Part shown: one piece after another, positions 33,640-47,179 of the stretch
Layout of the letters: every line of letters starts with the position of its first letter
How positions within the stretch are numbered: the first letter of the stretch is position 1
NCBI GenBank assembly: GCA_027382625.1
Contig: JAJKFJ010021142.1
Location: 41,414-105,413, forward strand
DNA from: Tetmemena sp. SeJ-2015
Taxonomy: Eukaryota > Ciliophora > Spirotrichea > Sporadotrichida > Oxytrichidae
Direction of reading: 5' to 3'
DNA: 64,000 nt
Translations under genes and position numbers: made by a program
Notes under the pieces: generated by a model
The model's database searches: none
What the model was told of the DNA's origin: nothing
What the model saw: only the letters and a program-made list of their open reading frames with translations

Positions 33640-36195
33640 TTTTAATTTAGTATTTATAGAGGTTATATGGCATTTAAGGAATTGAATTAGGAGAGAGATG
33701 ATCTGCTTCAAGAGTGTTATTGCGAATAGCATTTAGCTTTTGATTGGCTTCAGTGTCGCCCCCTCCTCCACTTCCACTATTGCTCTCCGTGTATTTCTGG
33801 AGAATGCTGATTCTGCTTATTTTCTCTTGAATTCCCAAGTGCTCCATCATAGCTGAAGAAGAACCTTGTCTTCATAAAATAGAGCTAGAAAATAAGGTTG
33901 AATATTTGTCCAGAGGCTTCTTTGTTTCTCATATTAAACTAAGGAGTCTAGAGAGCCTGAAAAGCGAAAATTGTGGAAGATCCACTGAAATTCCCACCAA
34001 CATAGCCACTTCCCTTGCTACTCTCATATCCATATTATATTAAAATAAGAGATAAATTTATCCATTAACGTTTTAGTAGTTGTGTATCAGTAGTCTGCCG
34101 CTATTAGCATGATTTAGTCTTAGCTAATTAGTCCTTAAACTGGTTTGAGCATTTTTCTAAGTGTTTAGGTATGTCTCATCGTCTCCCTCTGTCGGCTCGT
34201 AATTCATGTCTAGCAATTACTTTTCAAGCAGCAAGCGCTTTAAATGGTCGTCCAAAGAATCCTCTGATAAATATTTCACTCAATAAGACATGGAATTTAA
34301 ATCCTCTCTATTGAACTATGAGTTGAGAGCATACACTTGACTGAGCTTCGAGAGGCTTGTCGAACTGGGTGAAGGGTTTTACTTTGGTGTGTTGCTGGAC
34401 TTACCAGAAGAGATTCTTTTAGTCCTCGACCTTTTCCCGTCTTTCTCGTTTCTCACAATTCTTGCATACCCTATCTGAATGTCACTTGGAATTGTTAAGA
34501 AAATAATTGATCATATACATTCTCTTTCATTGAATTTGACTATCCGAGTCCTCTTCATCCGTTGCTATACTATTCTCTTGAATGAGATTTTCTATATTAG
34601 CTAGATAGCTTTTCCCCTATATGTCTTATTTATTCTTGCCCTCTTCGTAAGTTTCTGGAGTGATTCCTCAAATGCGTCATTATCGTCATCCAGACTGTTA
34701 ACCTTGAAGTAAATCTTTTTCTTCTCAGTGGACTCTCCTCTCATTTTCTCATTTAAGCAAATGTTATTCAAATTTGAAAGTATAAATATCGCTAATCTCA
34801 GTCTTAAACTTGTCCTTCTACCAATTCATATCTGATTGTATTTACTAGTCTAGGGCTCCCAATTTAGAGGTGTTTGGACCCTTACCGTCAAACACGTCTG
34901 TCTTTGATTATCTGTTATTTGCAAAGCTTTAACGCTTCACTTCTAAGCGGAAGTCCGAAGCTGGCTCACCTCCCCCTAATTTTTCTTCAACTAGAAGAGT
35001 GCGGCTGCGTCTGTTGAACTCCCCCCTCCTCTAATCTCTCTTATAAAACAAGTGAATACAATTTTAATCTTAAGGAATTCAGTTTAAGTAAATAATATGT
35101 GGAGAGTTCCTGAATAGGTTTGAGATTTAAGAGTCGGTGGAAGATATTTCTTCTTCCTCATCCTATTAGTCCTTAAAACCTATTATTTTTCTCTTTTCCA
35201 AGTCTCTCTCCGAGTTACTCCCTTTATTAGTTTCATTTTGTAATTTTTCAAATTAGATCATAATTCATCATTCATCATCTTATAAATTGATGATTTTTAA
35301 ATTACGTGGTCTTTGGAGTTAGGTATTTAAAATCTTGAGTATGTTATTGGCAATTAACGAGGCCATTCCCTTTGAGTGAGTTATTCTAGAAAGAGCTGGC
35401 TTTGCTTTTATTTTGAGTGATGCTACCACCCCTTTCTGAATTTAAAACATAGATTATACAATGATTATTATAAAGTGAAAGCAGAATTTTGGTTAAGCTG
35501 TTGATACTTTGCATGGCTGTTTAATATTAAGCTAAAATACTTATAAGATATGTTGTGAGAAAGAACGAACGGATTCTAGTGGAGGATACTAAAGACGTTG
35601 GGCTCGTCGATTATATTATCCTGTGGAATCATTACACTTTAGAATATATCATTAAGAAATTGCTTAATGAAATTAACTTTTATGTCTAATTTTCCCTGCC
35701 CGTCCGGTTTTAGTGTCCTTCTTAGTTGGCATTCTGTTCTTACTCTTTTAAGCTGTCATAGAGAAATTCCAGTCATCATCTAGGTTTGCAGTGCCTTGAT
35801 TAGCACCACCTCCCTCTGCCCATTCGTTTAGGTACTCCTAGCTGAAATCTGATTCCTTGTCCCTCACAGTGAATTCTCTCCTGTGCAAGTTATATAATTG
35901 CACTTTAAATATACATGTAAATATTTGATAAGACATAGATGTAGTAGTTATCATCCACTTGGAGATGCTTTCGTGCACTTGACTCGAATGATTTATCTTT
36001 ACCTGAGCTATACATCGAACTTCGAAATTATAAAGTTAATGAATGCATGCATTAAATATATAAAGTTACTTCCCTTTCTAGAGCCGAATCCTCCAATTCC
36101 CACCCCACTCGGATTAGAGAGGCTTTTATGCTTTAGCTATTTCCCTGGAGATCCCTTAATCTGCTACAGAAAGTCCTAATGCGGCAGTTTCATAA
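33640..36195 (-). CDS. IES-rich gene for a disordered protein of unknown function
   Basis: Minus strand. A candidate start MKLPHQDFLQQIKGSPGKQL lies at about 36191, followed by SNPSGVGIGGFGSRK. Islands of coding-like sequence alternate with AT-rich segments: VRDKESDFSQEYLNEWAEGG, MPTKKDTKTGRAG, RAQRLQYPPLESVRSFSQHI, GGSITQNKSKASSFQNNSLK and, near the end, MMEHLGIQEKISRISILQKY with SNSGSGGGGDTEANQ. Composition is Ser/Asn/Gln/Lys/Gly-rich with no catalytic motif. At least one segment (pointer CAGG near 35620-35700) looks like an IES. The exact structure is not resolved, and the end could run into the feature at 32778-33297. Confidence 0.45.
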
Positions 36196-38862
36196 ACCTT
36201 CTCAAAACTTTAGGCTAGCCCGTTAACTCATACAAATCTCTATATCATAAAGTTTAAGAAACTTTCCATCATTATCATCTTGACTAAATAGTAATAGTAG
36301 ACAAATAACCTTGCTCCAAATATACAATAAACCAGGTATAATAAAATCCAAGTTCATAGTACCGAATAACAAAAAATGGAATAAATGGAATGAATTAACG
36401 ATTATTAAAATGGAAAGCAAGTTATTGAGGTGTTTTGGAACTTACCTTGAACAAAAGCTAATCCTTACAATATCCCTTATTGTAAAGAAGCTGAGAACGC
36501 ACTCGTTTATTCTTTTGTAGGCGGGAGCAGCCAAGATTAAAGTAATAGCATTTATTTTGACTCCTCTGTCTGGGTCCCTTCTAGTGGTGCCCCCTTAGCC
36601 GCTTAGAATGCTATACTTTCGCAGCAGTCCTCCTTTCCCGTTTAGAGAGTACTTTTACACCCTCATTTGCTTCCTCAAATAATAACCAATAAAAGGCATT
36701 TTCATTTTTAATTAGTTCCTCTTCTGTCTTTCAAGAAGTTAAAGCGACTAACAACACCCCATTAATAAAGTTACAATATTTAATTGATATCATTTTTATA
36801 ATAAAATATTTGAAAGTATTAGAGCTGGATCGAGATTAATTATTATTACAGGAGGTGAGAGATATTTTTAAGCAGAATCAAACTGAAGATATCTAATACT
36901 TTAAAAAATAATTTAGCACTGCTTCTCTCTAAATTAGCCTATCTTTAAATAAATAATGTCAACTATGTTTTTTTTTAATTCACTATCGTTTTAGAGCAGA
37001 CATAAAATTTTAAATTGCAAGCGGGTTTCTTAAAAATCAACATGCACTAGAATCTGAGGAAGTAAAAGTACAGCTTCATAATGATTATAATCTCAATCCT
37101 TTGATTACTTAATTAAATAATTTTTATTTGCAATTCGCTATGGATGCAGGAAACTAACTCAAATTATAGGCAGGGTTCTTTCAGTGTTGTCTATTTTTTA
37201 TCTGGAATTTAATCTCAAATTTTAAAATGAAATTAATTCAAATAAAAAACTGCAATTTCTTATTTAAAAACAATCAATTTAAAAAAATTTTAGACCTCCC
37301 ACGAAATATCTTTTGAGCTTATTGTATTATTCTAATCTATTTCATTTGTATAACAATTCTTATTGATATATGTTTTGATTTGATAGAATAAGCAAATCTA
37401 TATGTCAAAGGAAAAATCCTCTAAATAAATTGAAATTGCTTTATAATTATTCTAAGTAAAGAATGTAACAAAGTTTTAAATGAGGTATTATAAATATATT
37501 TAATTGGAAAATCAAAAGCTATTAAGATCAAGATCTATTTTATGAATAAAAAAGCTCTTATTTATATCATATCTCTCATATACGACATTTAGAGGTCTCT
37601 AATTTGAAATAAAATAAAGTTATTGTAGCATTAAGTTTAAAATTATTTTATTTTGTGATAAAAAATTTCTTCTAAAAAATTGGATGAAATTGAAAAAAGC
37701 CCTCTCCCAAATAATCGATAAATTATATATTTTTTCTTTCTTTTTTCAATATTTCTATTAAAAGGATGCAATTTTAAATTTACTTAAAACTTCATACCGA
37801 AGAAGATGCTTTTTTCTTTAAAGAAATTATAAAATTTGAATGACTTCTTTATAGTTCATTTCTATATTTATGCTAGATGCAAAGATTGCTGTTGCTCCAG
37901 AGATTGTTTAATGTATTAAATCTTTCTATTAAATGAATACAGTTCACATAGATATCTAAAATAATTTTTTTACTCTCCTACTACATTTCAGTTAGTAAAT
38001 CAATTTCTGATTATCTATAACTGAATACTTATAAATCCTGAGGAAAGAGGTTTAATAGTAAACATTTTTAAGATTTTTTTTTTAAAAGCATCATCATTCA
38101 AGACTTGAGATTGTCTGAGTTAAAACTTATGATGATTAAATTTATAGTTTTTCTTAAAGTTCTTTCATTTTAGAATTTAAATTTTCTCTTCTTCAGAGAC
38201 AAGAAACTTGATATAATTTTCAGTCTCTAATTTTTATAATAATCTTAAACTTAATAAATTTTATTTCAAAGGCTATTTGCTGCTGATAAATTCCTTTTAT
38301 TTCTTAATTTGGAGACTATATTTATTCTCACTTTTAAATGCAAGTTAAAAAGTATTTAAATTTTTTTTAACAAATAACTTCTGCAAGTTTACTATTTTTC
38401 TGTTACATTTCACATTTTATTTCAGGAATTAAAAATAGTGAAATCACTTTACTTTTATAAATAAATTGAATAGATTTTTCTTCAAAATTAAATAAAAATA
38501 AAGCAAGCATATATAATTTAAAGATTATATTCTTCTCCTCAAGATAAGATTGTATGGAAAATGACGAAAAAATTCCATCTAAAATCTCTACAAATTTAGC
38601 GGTCAGTTGTAAATATCGTTATTAAATAGTGAAGGATCATCTTTTCTTACTAGTATTTGGATATGATATTGTTCAAATAATTACAGTAAATTTATTTAAT
38701 AAATTCCTTCTAAACAATAACAAGCGCTTAAATTGTATTCAAATAAGAAATTAAATAAGTTAACTATCTGTTTTAGTCATTTAAGTAGTGATTTAATTGT
38801 AGATCAGTCTTCTACACACTATAAAATTATTAGTAAACTAAATCAGTCAAAGATTTAGCTAG
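36196..38862. other. AT-rich intergenic stretch (2.7 kb)
   Basis: Very AT-rich; no conserved coding sequence seen on either strand under the ciliate code. Confidence 0.6.
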
Positions 38863-41800
38863 ATGATATCTCAAGCACCCTTAAAGATCAAAGCTCTCAT
38901 TCTCATAGCAGCCTTAAATCTCAATTATTCGTATCCGAGATGCGCTTTTGGGGGTAATATAAAACTAAATACTCAAAGATTTTCCATTCTCACATACCTG
39001 AAGTTAAGCAAGATATCAGCACTCAAAATATATTTCTGCCTAAATAATTTGGTTTAAAAGAAATAAGCTATGAAAAATAGTGATATTTTCCTTCTGAACA
39101 CCAGAAATTTCTGAAAAAGAGGACCTATTAAACTACTTTATCTATTTCCTTTTTTCTTTTTATTTCCTTCAATTAATAAGTAAGATAGGTAGAGACGGCA
39201 CTGTGGATTATGACCTCAATGATGGTGGTACAAAAGAAGAATGCGATTATTATCCTACTTGGGATCATACAAGATGCTCTTCAGATTGCACTATCAATTC
39301 AGGGTCTACTTGTTACAGTGTAAAACCTTAATCAGGATGATTTTATTTAATTATAGAGAAATTATAAGGAGAAATGGATATAAAGAAATTTAAATCGCAA
39401 TTGATACTTTAAAAATAAAAAGATTTGATTACTTTAGTTAACACCTCTGAGTATGAGTGATGTCAAAGATTCAGCAAAGAATGAAATACTAAAATTCCTT
39501 GTGAACTAAATATCCCCGTATCTACTAACGACAACCTCTTTGATTTATTAAATTCTTCTGATCTGATGCTTGCACCTATATATCACAACTTGGGATATTC
39601 GAGATACTTACTTTGATCAACCCTCAAATATTAATTTTCATGAGTTACCAAAGGAGTACGCATCTATACACTTTATTTTTAACTTTTTAATAGCAATAAA
39701 TACTCTTTCTACCATGAAAAGGGGATGACTTGTCTAGAGAAGTTAGATTTAACTGAAAGAGCAGTGTCTTTCTTGCATGGATTTGAGTCTCACTAGAATC
39801 CACGCAACTCTTTATACAAAATAATTTCATTAAATCTCGCTCAATTAAAAAACTGAAACTTTTTTGAGAGGTTCCAGCTATGTTGCAATAAAGTAAAAAG
39901 GCGAAAAGCTCACACCAAAATCTCACTAAGACTTAAAGAAAATGGAAGTTCATAATTTTAAATTTCTAATTTAATATAAGATAGACTTATAAATACAGGA
40001 TTTAATTATTTATTATGGGTGTCCTCCTTATGCTATGATTAGTGCATTTACCAAACATCACCCTTAAGTAAGGTCTTTCTCTCTAATTTAGATCTTAGAA
40101 TGCTTGAGCGAGCAATATACATCAGTCAGCTTCAGCAAGTATTGTAATAGGGATTGCACCTTTAAAGGAGCTACAGATCGATGCCAGATCTTAAATATAA
40201 GAGGTAATATCACTCTTACTTGCTAAACTCACACAACCACTACAACTACTACAAAGCCTGCCAGACCAATTACCAAACAAAAAGAAAGGTTTACACCCAG
40301 TCTCACTCCAAATCCTGTGATATCTTCAAGGCCTCTCCCAACTAAGACTCCTCAGTCTTCCAAGTTGCAAGAGTGTCTTACTTTTGCTTCTGAGATGGAC
40401 ACCACTGATTAGGAAAACTACATCTCTTAAAAGAGTAGTGAATTCACTAAAATTATTTCAGAGCAGGTTGCTTGCTAAGGAATGAATACTTGCTATGGGC
40501 TACAGAAATCTAACCAAGGAGGTTGCATTTGGCAGAGAAAATTCAAAGTATCTTGCTCTCTAGAGAACGAACAAGTTTTCATCAGAGTGCAAACGAACTC
40601 TTTACCTGACCACTGCTTCATTGGATCTGCTGAAACTCAAATTTTAGAAAACCAGATAGACTTCAAGGTGGAGTTTGATATTTAAACTTCGCAAATCCCA
40701 ACCTAAAATATTTAAACGTTCCAGAGCGTTAACAAAAGACTATGTTCACTAATTTCTAAGCCAAATAAGATTTTATCTCTGGAAGAGATTTCTGGATTAA
40801 GCAGCTAAGTTGTTGGTGTTGCATTGAATGGAGTCCCATTCTACTCTGGATTTTCAGTTGATGCAAGTTACGACGCTTTAATTGCCTCCTCAAATAATAT
40901 AATTGGAGGGACTTCACTCGATATCTGCCTTGGAGGACTCTCAAAGGAGGGTTTATATAAGTACTCAAGCTTCTCACCTTGTATTTTTAGCTCATAATTC
41001 AAAACTGTTCTTTCAACTCCAACTTACTGCAACAATGATTCCTCTTGCAAGTCTAGCAGTATTCCCTTCGCTCTCGAAAAAATCACTGACCCTTCTTACA
41101 AGACTCTTAAGGTTGTGGGAATAGCAAAAGATGGCCACAAAATTTTGGGACCTTATAAGAGTGATGGATCACTCTGGAAACCTTGAGACGTGGACATTTG
41201 CAATGGCTTGACCATTATAAATTAAATTTAGTTCATTTCCAATTATTTCTACTTAGGCTTCACAGAAATTTATAAAATAAATATTATAATTTTCAAATTT
41301 TTAATAAAAATCTTCTAATATATATTTAATTCAAGTCTGTTTTAGATTATTAATACAATTTTTTTTATAATCGTAATGACTTACTCTTTAATCGATCAAC
41401 AGTTATTAATAAAGACCTTATCTGCTAATGGAGGAAGAATTATATAATGAACATGTAAAATGCACATTGATTAATTATCTTTTAAATGAATTCATTAAGG
41501 CTTCACGTAAGAATTTTTAAAGTTATTTAATCTTTAATTTGCTTTTTTTTAAAGATTATATTTTAATTAAATAGAGCTTTAAATTTTAGGGCCTTACCAC
41601 TCTTTCAACTTTCTTATGATAGTGTGAATCCTTTAAAAATTAGGTGGTTATTATTAACAAGAAGAATAAATAGTATGGCACACTTTATATAGTGATTATG
41701 CAGTACTTTGAGGGTTCTAAAATATAAGACTGATTAAATTTTTTATTTAATATCAAATTTCATAATGTGAGACCAGTTTTGACATCAAATTTCAAGCTCT

Positions 41801-42250
41801 TTATTTAACCACTCTTAAAACATAATTAAATTCTCTTTTATACTTATTATGTGCTCAATATATTATGATAATTTCTAAATAAACATTCTCTATAATGGAA
41901 GTTATTACTACGCAACCACTACATTCTTCCCCTATACAGTGGGCTGCTGGGGACCAGTAAGTGCTCCAAACTCATTCTCCCTTTCTTGCACCACCAATTA
42001 AAGAGTTTGCAATTCAAGACTTCTTGCTCAAGACTCAACAGACCAGGCTTAGGGTCTTTTAAGCGGGGCGAAGTTTTTGAGCTGCCTTTTATTATAATTA
42101 GAAATTTTAAAAATAGAATTTTTTATTCAAATTTAATAATAAAAATGGACAAAAATTGTAGGTAAAGTAGTATCTCATTTTAAATTATTTCATATCCAGC
42201 TATTGAGTGAGCACAATATATTTGCTCTAAGGATGTTATACCAAATTTGA
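38863..42250 (+). CDS. Secreted Cys-rich/Thr-linker/YHYH-like protein 1 (in-frame TGA)
   Basis: The ATG at 38863 starts a signal peptide (MISQAPLKIKALILIAALNL). Small Cys modules follow (EECDYYPTWDHTRCSSDCTI; SKYCNRDCTFKGATDRCQIL), then a short Thr stretch with KPARP, then ISSRPLPTKTPQSSK. The conserved body has CYGLQKSNQGGCIWQRKFKV and a YHYH-like domain: VVGVALNGVPFYSG, LDICLGGLSKEGLYKYSSFS, VVGIAKDGHKILGPYKSDG, and after a 677-bp IES SYYYATTTFFPYTVGCWGP. YHYH domains share a GxALNGVP...YHYH...SPC...GYALDGFPIYGPY order; here the His are missing (YKYSSFSPC). TGA at 41184-41186 stands where paralogue 2 has Cys. The 3' end is uncertain. Two IES-like elements are resolved; 39340-40010 probably holds another. 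Confidence 0.7.
38953..39187 (+). other. IES or intron after the signal peptide (235 bp)
   Basis: Either IES with pointer GGTA (38953-38956 / 39188-39191) or GT-AG intron 38954-39188. Both give CAFGGRDGTVDYD. Paralogues have elements at the same place starting GGTAATAT. Confidence 0.7.
41216..41892 (+). other. IES inside the YHYH-like domain (677 bp, pointer TA)
   Basis: Removal between TA dinucleotides (41216-41217 / 41893-41894) joins CNGLTI to NGSYYYATTTFFP in frame. The paralogue at 56607-59474 has an 845-bp element at the same site. Confidence 0.7.
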
Positions 42251-43249
42251 ATTTGAAAATTGTAGTAACATTTACCAATATCAGCAGTTTTTCTCGCTAT
42301 TTTCAATCTATTAGTAATATGAAAATTTAGTTAAGTTTCTTAATGCAATTAAATATTAAACTATGTCTGTAATTATTAGTGAAAGTAATATTTAAATCTT
42401 CAATTTATATAATTCTACTAAATGCCTTTTTACCCTTTTATTGCCAATATTTTTATCATCAAGATAATTAATACTGTTTTTATTAAAAATATTCTATCAG
42501 TTAAGAAATAAGAAATAAAAAAGAATGAAGAATTTAAAGCTTCAAGCGAATAATTAAGACAATTAATTTTGAACTTGGACACATATTTTCTATGGAATTA
42601 AAAAAAATCCTAAAATAATTAATATTTTGCAACATTGAATTTAAATATCAAACGTCTTTTAATTAATTTGAATTATATTAAGAATACCTATTTGATAAAT
42701 ATAACTGCTGGCCTGATCTCTAAAATTCCTAGCTTAATAAATCGAAATTTGAATTAATCTGCTACTGGAAGCAAAGTCTAGGTAAGTAAAAAAGAGTGGC
42801 AGTTTTCTTAATCAATTCTGTGACAGCAATATCAATCTATAGCACTCAGCATGATAAAATATAGCAAATTAATTTATTGATATTCTTAATAAAAATATAT
42901 GCTTTGAAAATTTGGGAAAACCCAAATTCGACAGAGGATTTAAATTGGGAATTTTAAATTTCTAGACACCCCTGACTTTAGTTTGTTCGATAGAGAATAA
43001 ATTAATAGAGTTTCTTCTTAAATATTTCGTAGTCCTTCAGCAGTGGGATTTTGATTTGCATTCTTCATATTCTCGTTAAAAATTGTGACGCTCATAACTG
43101 TTTACTTAGCGCTCCCAAAAAAGTTGCGGATAAAAGTTTTAAAATTTTTAATGCTGAATGAATGGCAATAATTATTTAAATTAAATTTTTAAATTCTCTT
43201 TTTATTCCATTTTAAATTAAAAAATTTTAATTTAAAATTCTCATTTTAA
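42251..43249. other. AT-rich noncoding stretch
   Basis: No coding signal seen. Confidence 0.5.
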
Positions 43250-44750
43250 ATTTCAAAACCCCAAAAACCCCATAATATAAAAAAAGTGGAAAAAGTTGTG
43301 TATAATTAATTTTTTTTTAATACTTATAAACCCCAAATTTTTTAAACCCTTAAACAGGAAATTTCAAAAAGTTTTCGGGAAGGGTATTGAGTCGTCTCAT
43401 TTCTCTGAATTTTTAACCTTTAAGTGTTCCTCTATCTGATAACTGGTGTTGGTTTCATGGTTGCTTGTTTTTACTTTGTTTACTAATTTTTCAAAGGTTT
43501 GAACCTTGTCTATCTTACAATGTTTGTTTAAATTTATTCACATCTTCACTTTCACCTAGAGTATTCCTCTGGTTTATTCGATACGTATATTGCAAACTAT
43601 GCCAAAGCCCATGCACAAAAACTTGAGCCAAATTTCCTTTCTCTAGGGGAATAGCCTGCAGTTCCTTGAAACCGTGTTCCTCAATGTTTTCCTTTTTTTA
43701 CAACTCTGTTGAAGTTTTAAACAGTTGTTTCTAAGTTAAAGTTTATCATGATTTTCTCGGCTTGAGATCTCTAAATCCCAACTCTGAACCCCATCATCCT
43801 CAAACGAGGCAGTGAAATAGCAAAAAGCAGTACTTGTTGCGCCTCGTGCTGGAAATTCTCTTAGGTGATTCCCTTTTTAGGAAGGCGAATGGGGGATGAA
43901 AATTTTGATCGATAAGAACCAGCAAGATGAAGAAGTCTTAATTTTTTTGTTCGCTTCTCTCAACCCTGTATTCTTTCGCGAACTCAAACTCTCTTTTCCC
44001 TTTCTTTAAAAGGGTTTCGTAAGGGAAATTTTTTTCATCTCTTTTGTATGATGGTGTCTCTTGCTTCGCATCAGCAAGGTGGAGGTAATTTTGAAAAACC
44101 CTCAAAATTACAACTCTCAAGCATGGAGTCTTGCTTTTAGTAGCTGAAACTTTACTGACACCATAAAACCCAAGGCTTCTGATTATGAAAATCAATCTTC
44201 CTCTTCTTTTTCCCCCTTGCTTCCTCTTTATTGAACCTTTTCAAGGTATCGTGCTTTCCTTTAGCTGGGACCATCTTTTTAAAATTTCTTTTTCCCCAAT
44301 TTTCGAACTCCCCATGTGCTTCTTTCCTGTGTTTTTTGAGGAAAGAAAAGTGAGAGAAGTCTGCTCACAAGTTGAGCAAGGGAAAAGACCGCCACTTTCT
44401 AATGCTTTTTTTTAATAGATCTTGGTTTTTCTAGTGGGCTTCCTTGATGTGCCGCTTGAGGGTCGAGGAAATTGAACTGTCGTTGACATTACTCGCATTT
44501 AAAAAATTTTTTCTCCTCATTTATCTCGGAGCAGCAAAAGGGGAGCTAGGTGCGATAGTTTAAACGCCCCCCCACTTCTCAACTCTTGGGTTTACAATTT
44601 AAAACACAGAGATCTTTGCTCGGCTCAAGTTCAGAGAGCTCTCCCTTGACTTAGTGCCACAGCATCTTTTTTGGGTTTCGTTCCGAACATTAGTTTAGCT
44701 TGTTTTTCTTTGTTTGCTTTAATTTGGTTGCCATTTAAATTTAAATTTTT
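43250..44750 (-). pseudogene. Degraded inverted copy of the zinc-finger/kinase-like gene
   Basis: Read on the minus strand, this stretch matches 49060-50480 (plus) over most of its length: the GGTTGCCAT start region, ATGTTCGGAAC, GGGAGAGCTCTCTGAACTTGAG, CACCTTGCTGATGCGAAGC, GACACCATCATACAA, ACCAGAGGAATACT and CATTGTAAGATAGACAAGGT are all recognisable in order. It contains many indels, mostly in homopolymers, so no long frame survives; one remnant encodes LHLADAKQETPSYKRDE. The parent copy at 49128-50400 is the intact-looking one. This could be a pseudogene from an inverted duplication or an assembly artefact. Confidence 0.8.
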
Positions 44751-45051
44751 AAAAGAAAACCCCCCCTTTTTATTATTAGGTTCCTAGGCAGAGCATTCAC
44801 GAAACTCAAGTGCAAAGATGTCAGTTATTTTTGGCTTCATCTTTCTTTTTTTTTATTTGATAAATCTCACTGCAAAAAAAAGCTCAAAGATTTGTTGAAG
44901 GGAATTTAAAAAAAGATATTCTTATTAAAACGAAAAATTAAAATCGTGCTATCCCTCGGAAAAAACGTGGTCGCTTCGGGCCCTTTGGGAAATTGCTACC
45001 TTTGCCCAGTCAGAGGAAAACAAAAAAAGATAACAAGCTAAACGCTTAAAA

Positions 45052-46217
45052 CAGAAAACCCTTCAGCAATAATACAACGATATTGGTCTTGACTTGAAAG
45101 GAGTTGTCGATTTTTTCAAAGACAGCGCCGATATCTTAATTGACCTTAAGGCGAACGGGGAGCTGCTTTAATTGTATCTTGATAATGAGATTACCCCTAC
45201 GGCTAACAGACTACAAAAGAACGCTAAAAAGATTCTCGATATGGTTCCAGAATTTTCACTCCCAGAAAAAATCAATCCAGAAGCCAAAATTTCCACTCTT
45301 GAGATTATGAACTACTGCATTTTCTCAATTGGAACTCTAGCTGGAGTGGGGAGCGTATCTAAGCAAATTTACGACCTCCACAAAGCAGCTAAGGAGATTA
45401 AAACGAACAATGAGAAATTCAACAAGGTCTATGAGAACTACACTGAATTATCAGAGCTACCATTTGCTTCAGAGCATATGGAAACTGGCCTAACTCCCGA
45501 AGAGTTCAAGGAAAACCTAAAAATTAATGGGGAACAAGCTGAGTTCATGGAAAATATGTCCTACAAGAAGCTGATTTTCGACACAAGCAAATCCGGCTTC
45601 GAGATTGGGATGGAAGTGTTCGGAATTGTTCTAAATTTCATTGCCATCGGCATGAGTATTGCCTAGTTAGTAATCGCCGCTCAGTAAGCGGAAACTGCTG
45701 AGGCCACTTTGGAGGCTCATATCGCCGCTCTAAGAGTTCAAATTGACGAGAAGAAAAATGATTTGCCAAAATTCCGAACCTACTTGTCCAACCAGTGCAT
45801 AGACCTTCCCTACTTCTTTGAGCTAGCCGATTCAGTGAGAGCTCAAATGGGCGAAATGCTAAGATTCTTTGCCACTTTCCCTTTGTCATGCGACGCTAAA
45901 TCAGCAATAGTGGGCATCGCTCAGTTCCAAAAGATACAAAATTTGGACAAGGAAAGACTCAATCATATTCAAATTAGATTAATTATTTTTTACTCGCCCA
46001 GTACACTGCATACAACAAAGAGACAAATAAAATCAAAGTGGCAAGAGACCCTGTCTACAAAAGATTCCAAGACGCCGATGAATAGATAACAATTCACGGT
46101 ATTAATTCAATATAATAGAACTTATTCCAACTTATTGAGTATATTAATACAATTGTGTCTTTACTGATATTACTTTAGCGTGTTTAATTAGAGTTCAAAG
46201 TGGAATAATAGAAATGA
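45052..46217 (+). CDS. Helical protein of unknown function A
   Basis: The frame reads YNDIGLDLKGVVDFFKDSAD, then ILIDLKANGELLQLYLDNEI, MNYCIFSIGTLAGVGSVSKQ, a strong hydrophobic helix MEVFGIVLNFIAIGMSIAQL, and a coiled coil (EATLEAHIAALRVQIDEKKN). One IES (pointer ACTC) is removed near the end, giving DKERLAQYTAYNKETNK; the frame closes at TGA 46215-46217. The 5' end is not located: no in-frame ATG is seen near 45050. One or two membrane-inserting segments within an otherwise amphipathic helical protein are clear; I do not recognise the family. It lies with two similar helical genes (B, C) and may belong functionally with them. Confidence 0.6.
45957..45991 (+). other. IES, pointer ACTC (35 bp)
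   Basis: ACTC at 45957-45960 and 45992-45995. Excision gives DKERLAQYTAYNKE and a long coding-like frame after it. Confidence 0.82.
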
Positions 46218-47179
46218 AAGGCTGGACTTATACAAAATATTTATTGGAGGTGATAGTGGAATTAACAAGTGGATGAAAATAAAATCTGCACCAGTAACTA
46301 ATCGGTGATTGAGATTAATATTCTACCTCTCTTCCTTAAAATATAATTTACCAAATTTTTATTAAAGTAAGATGCCAGTCACTAGCAGCAATTTAAATAT
46401 CATTTGTCAAGATAATTCTAAAAAATTATGATTTCTCGAAAATAGACCTTCTTTATTTCAGGATTTCAAATAGATGTAAATGAAACTTTATTATAAATAA
46501 GAATTTAATAAGAAAAAAGAATTAAAAATTAAATACAAATTTAAATTAATATAAGTAATGAATCATTAAGTGCGAGCAACTTTCCTACTTGCAGCTTTTG
46601 TCTTCATCGATCAGAAATGAATAGAACTTGCCTATTTCCTTGGTTCAGATATTGTAACATGTAAATCTCTTTGAAGACTTTCAGATCCAGTGAGGTACTA
46701 TTAAATATTATTGCTGCTATTAAACTAGTAGTGTTCACTTTTATAATTTAAATTAATGCACAATAATTTTGCATCTTTCTGTTTTATTTATTATTCAAGC
46801 ATCAATTTTAACTTACTTCTCTGAAAATAATTTTTGAGAAAATTAAAACTTTAATTATTTGGGGATAATTATCAAATAAAATTTATTGGTTATTCCAGAC
46901 GAGCTTTTTGTTTTTAAATTTTATCATAATTTCCAATATTTTTTATAATTTCTCATTATTTACATTTAAAAAAAAGCTGAGAATGATCTAAAAATAGTAT
47001 GATATATTATAAATTGAATAGGGAAAATATTTGGCTGTGAAGTGCGGTGACCACCCAATTTTAAATAAATTTCAAATTAGAATTCAGCTAAAATTGTAAG
47101 TACTTTAAATCTTTATAATTTAGAGAGGAAGCAACTAGTAAGAATTTTCAGGGACTATAAATATGATATAAATAATTTC
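46218..47179. other. AT-rich intergenic stretch
   Basis: No coding signal seen apart from a few short frames. Confidence 0.5.

Noticed and set aside
43255..43275. Telomere-like AAAACCCCAAAAACCCC tract
   Set aside because: The homologous intact copy at about 50460 reads GGGTTTTTGGGTTTTT, i.e. three-base runs, so the tract is a homopolymer-altered ordinary sequence, not a C4A4 telomere or a transposon end.
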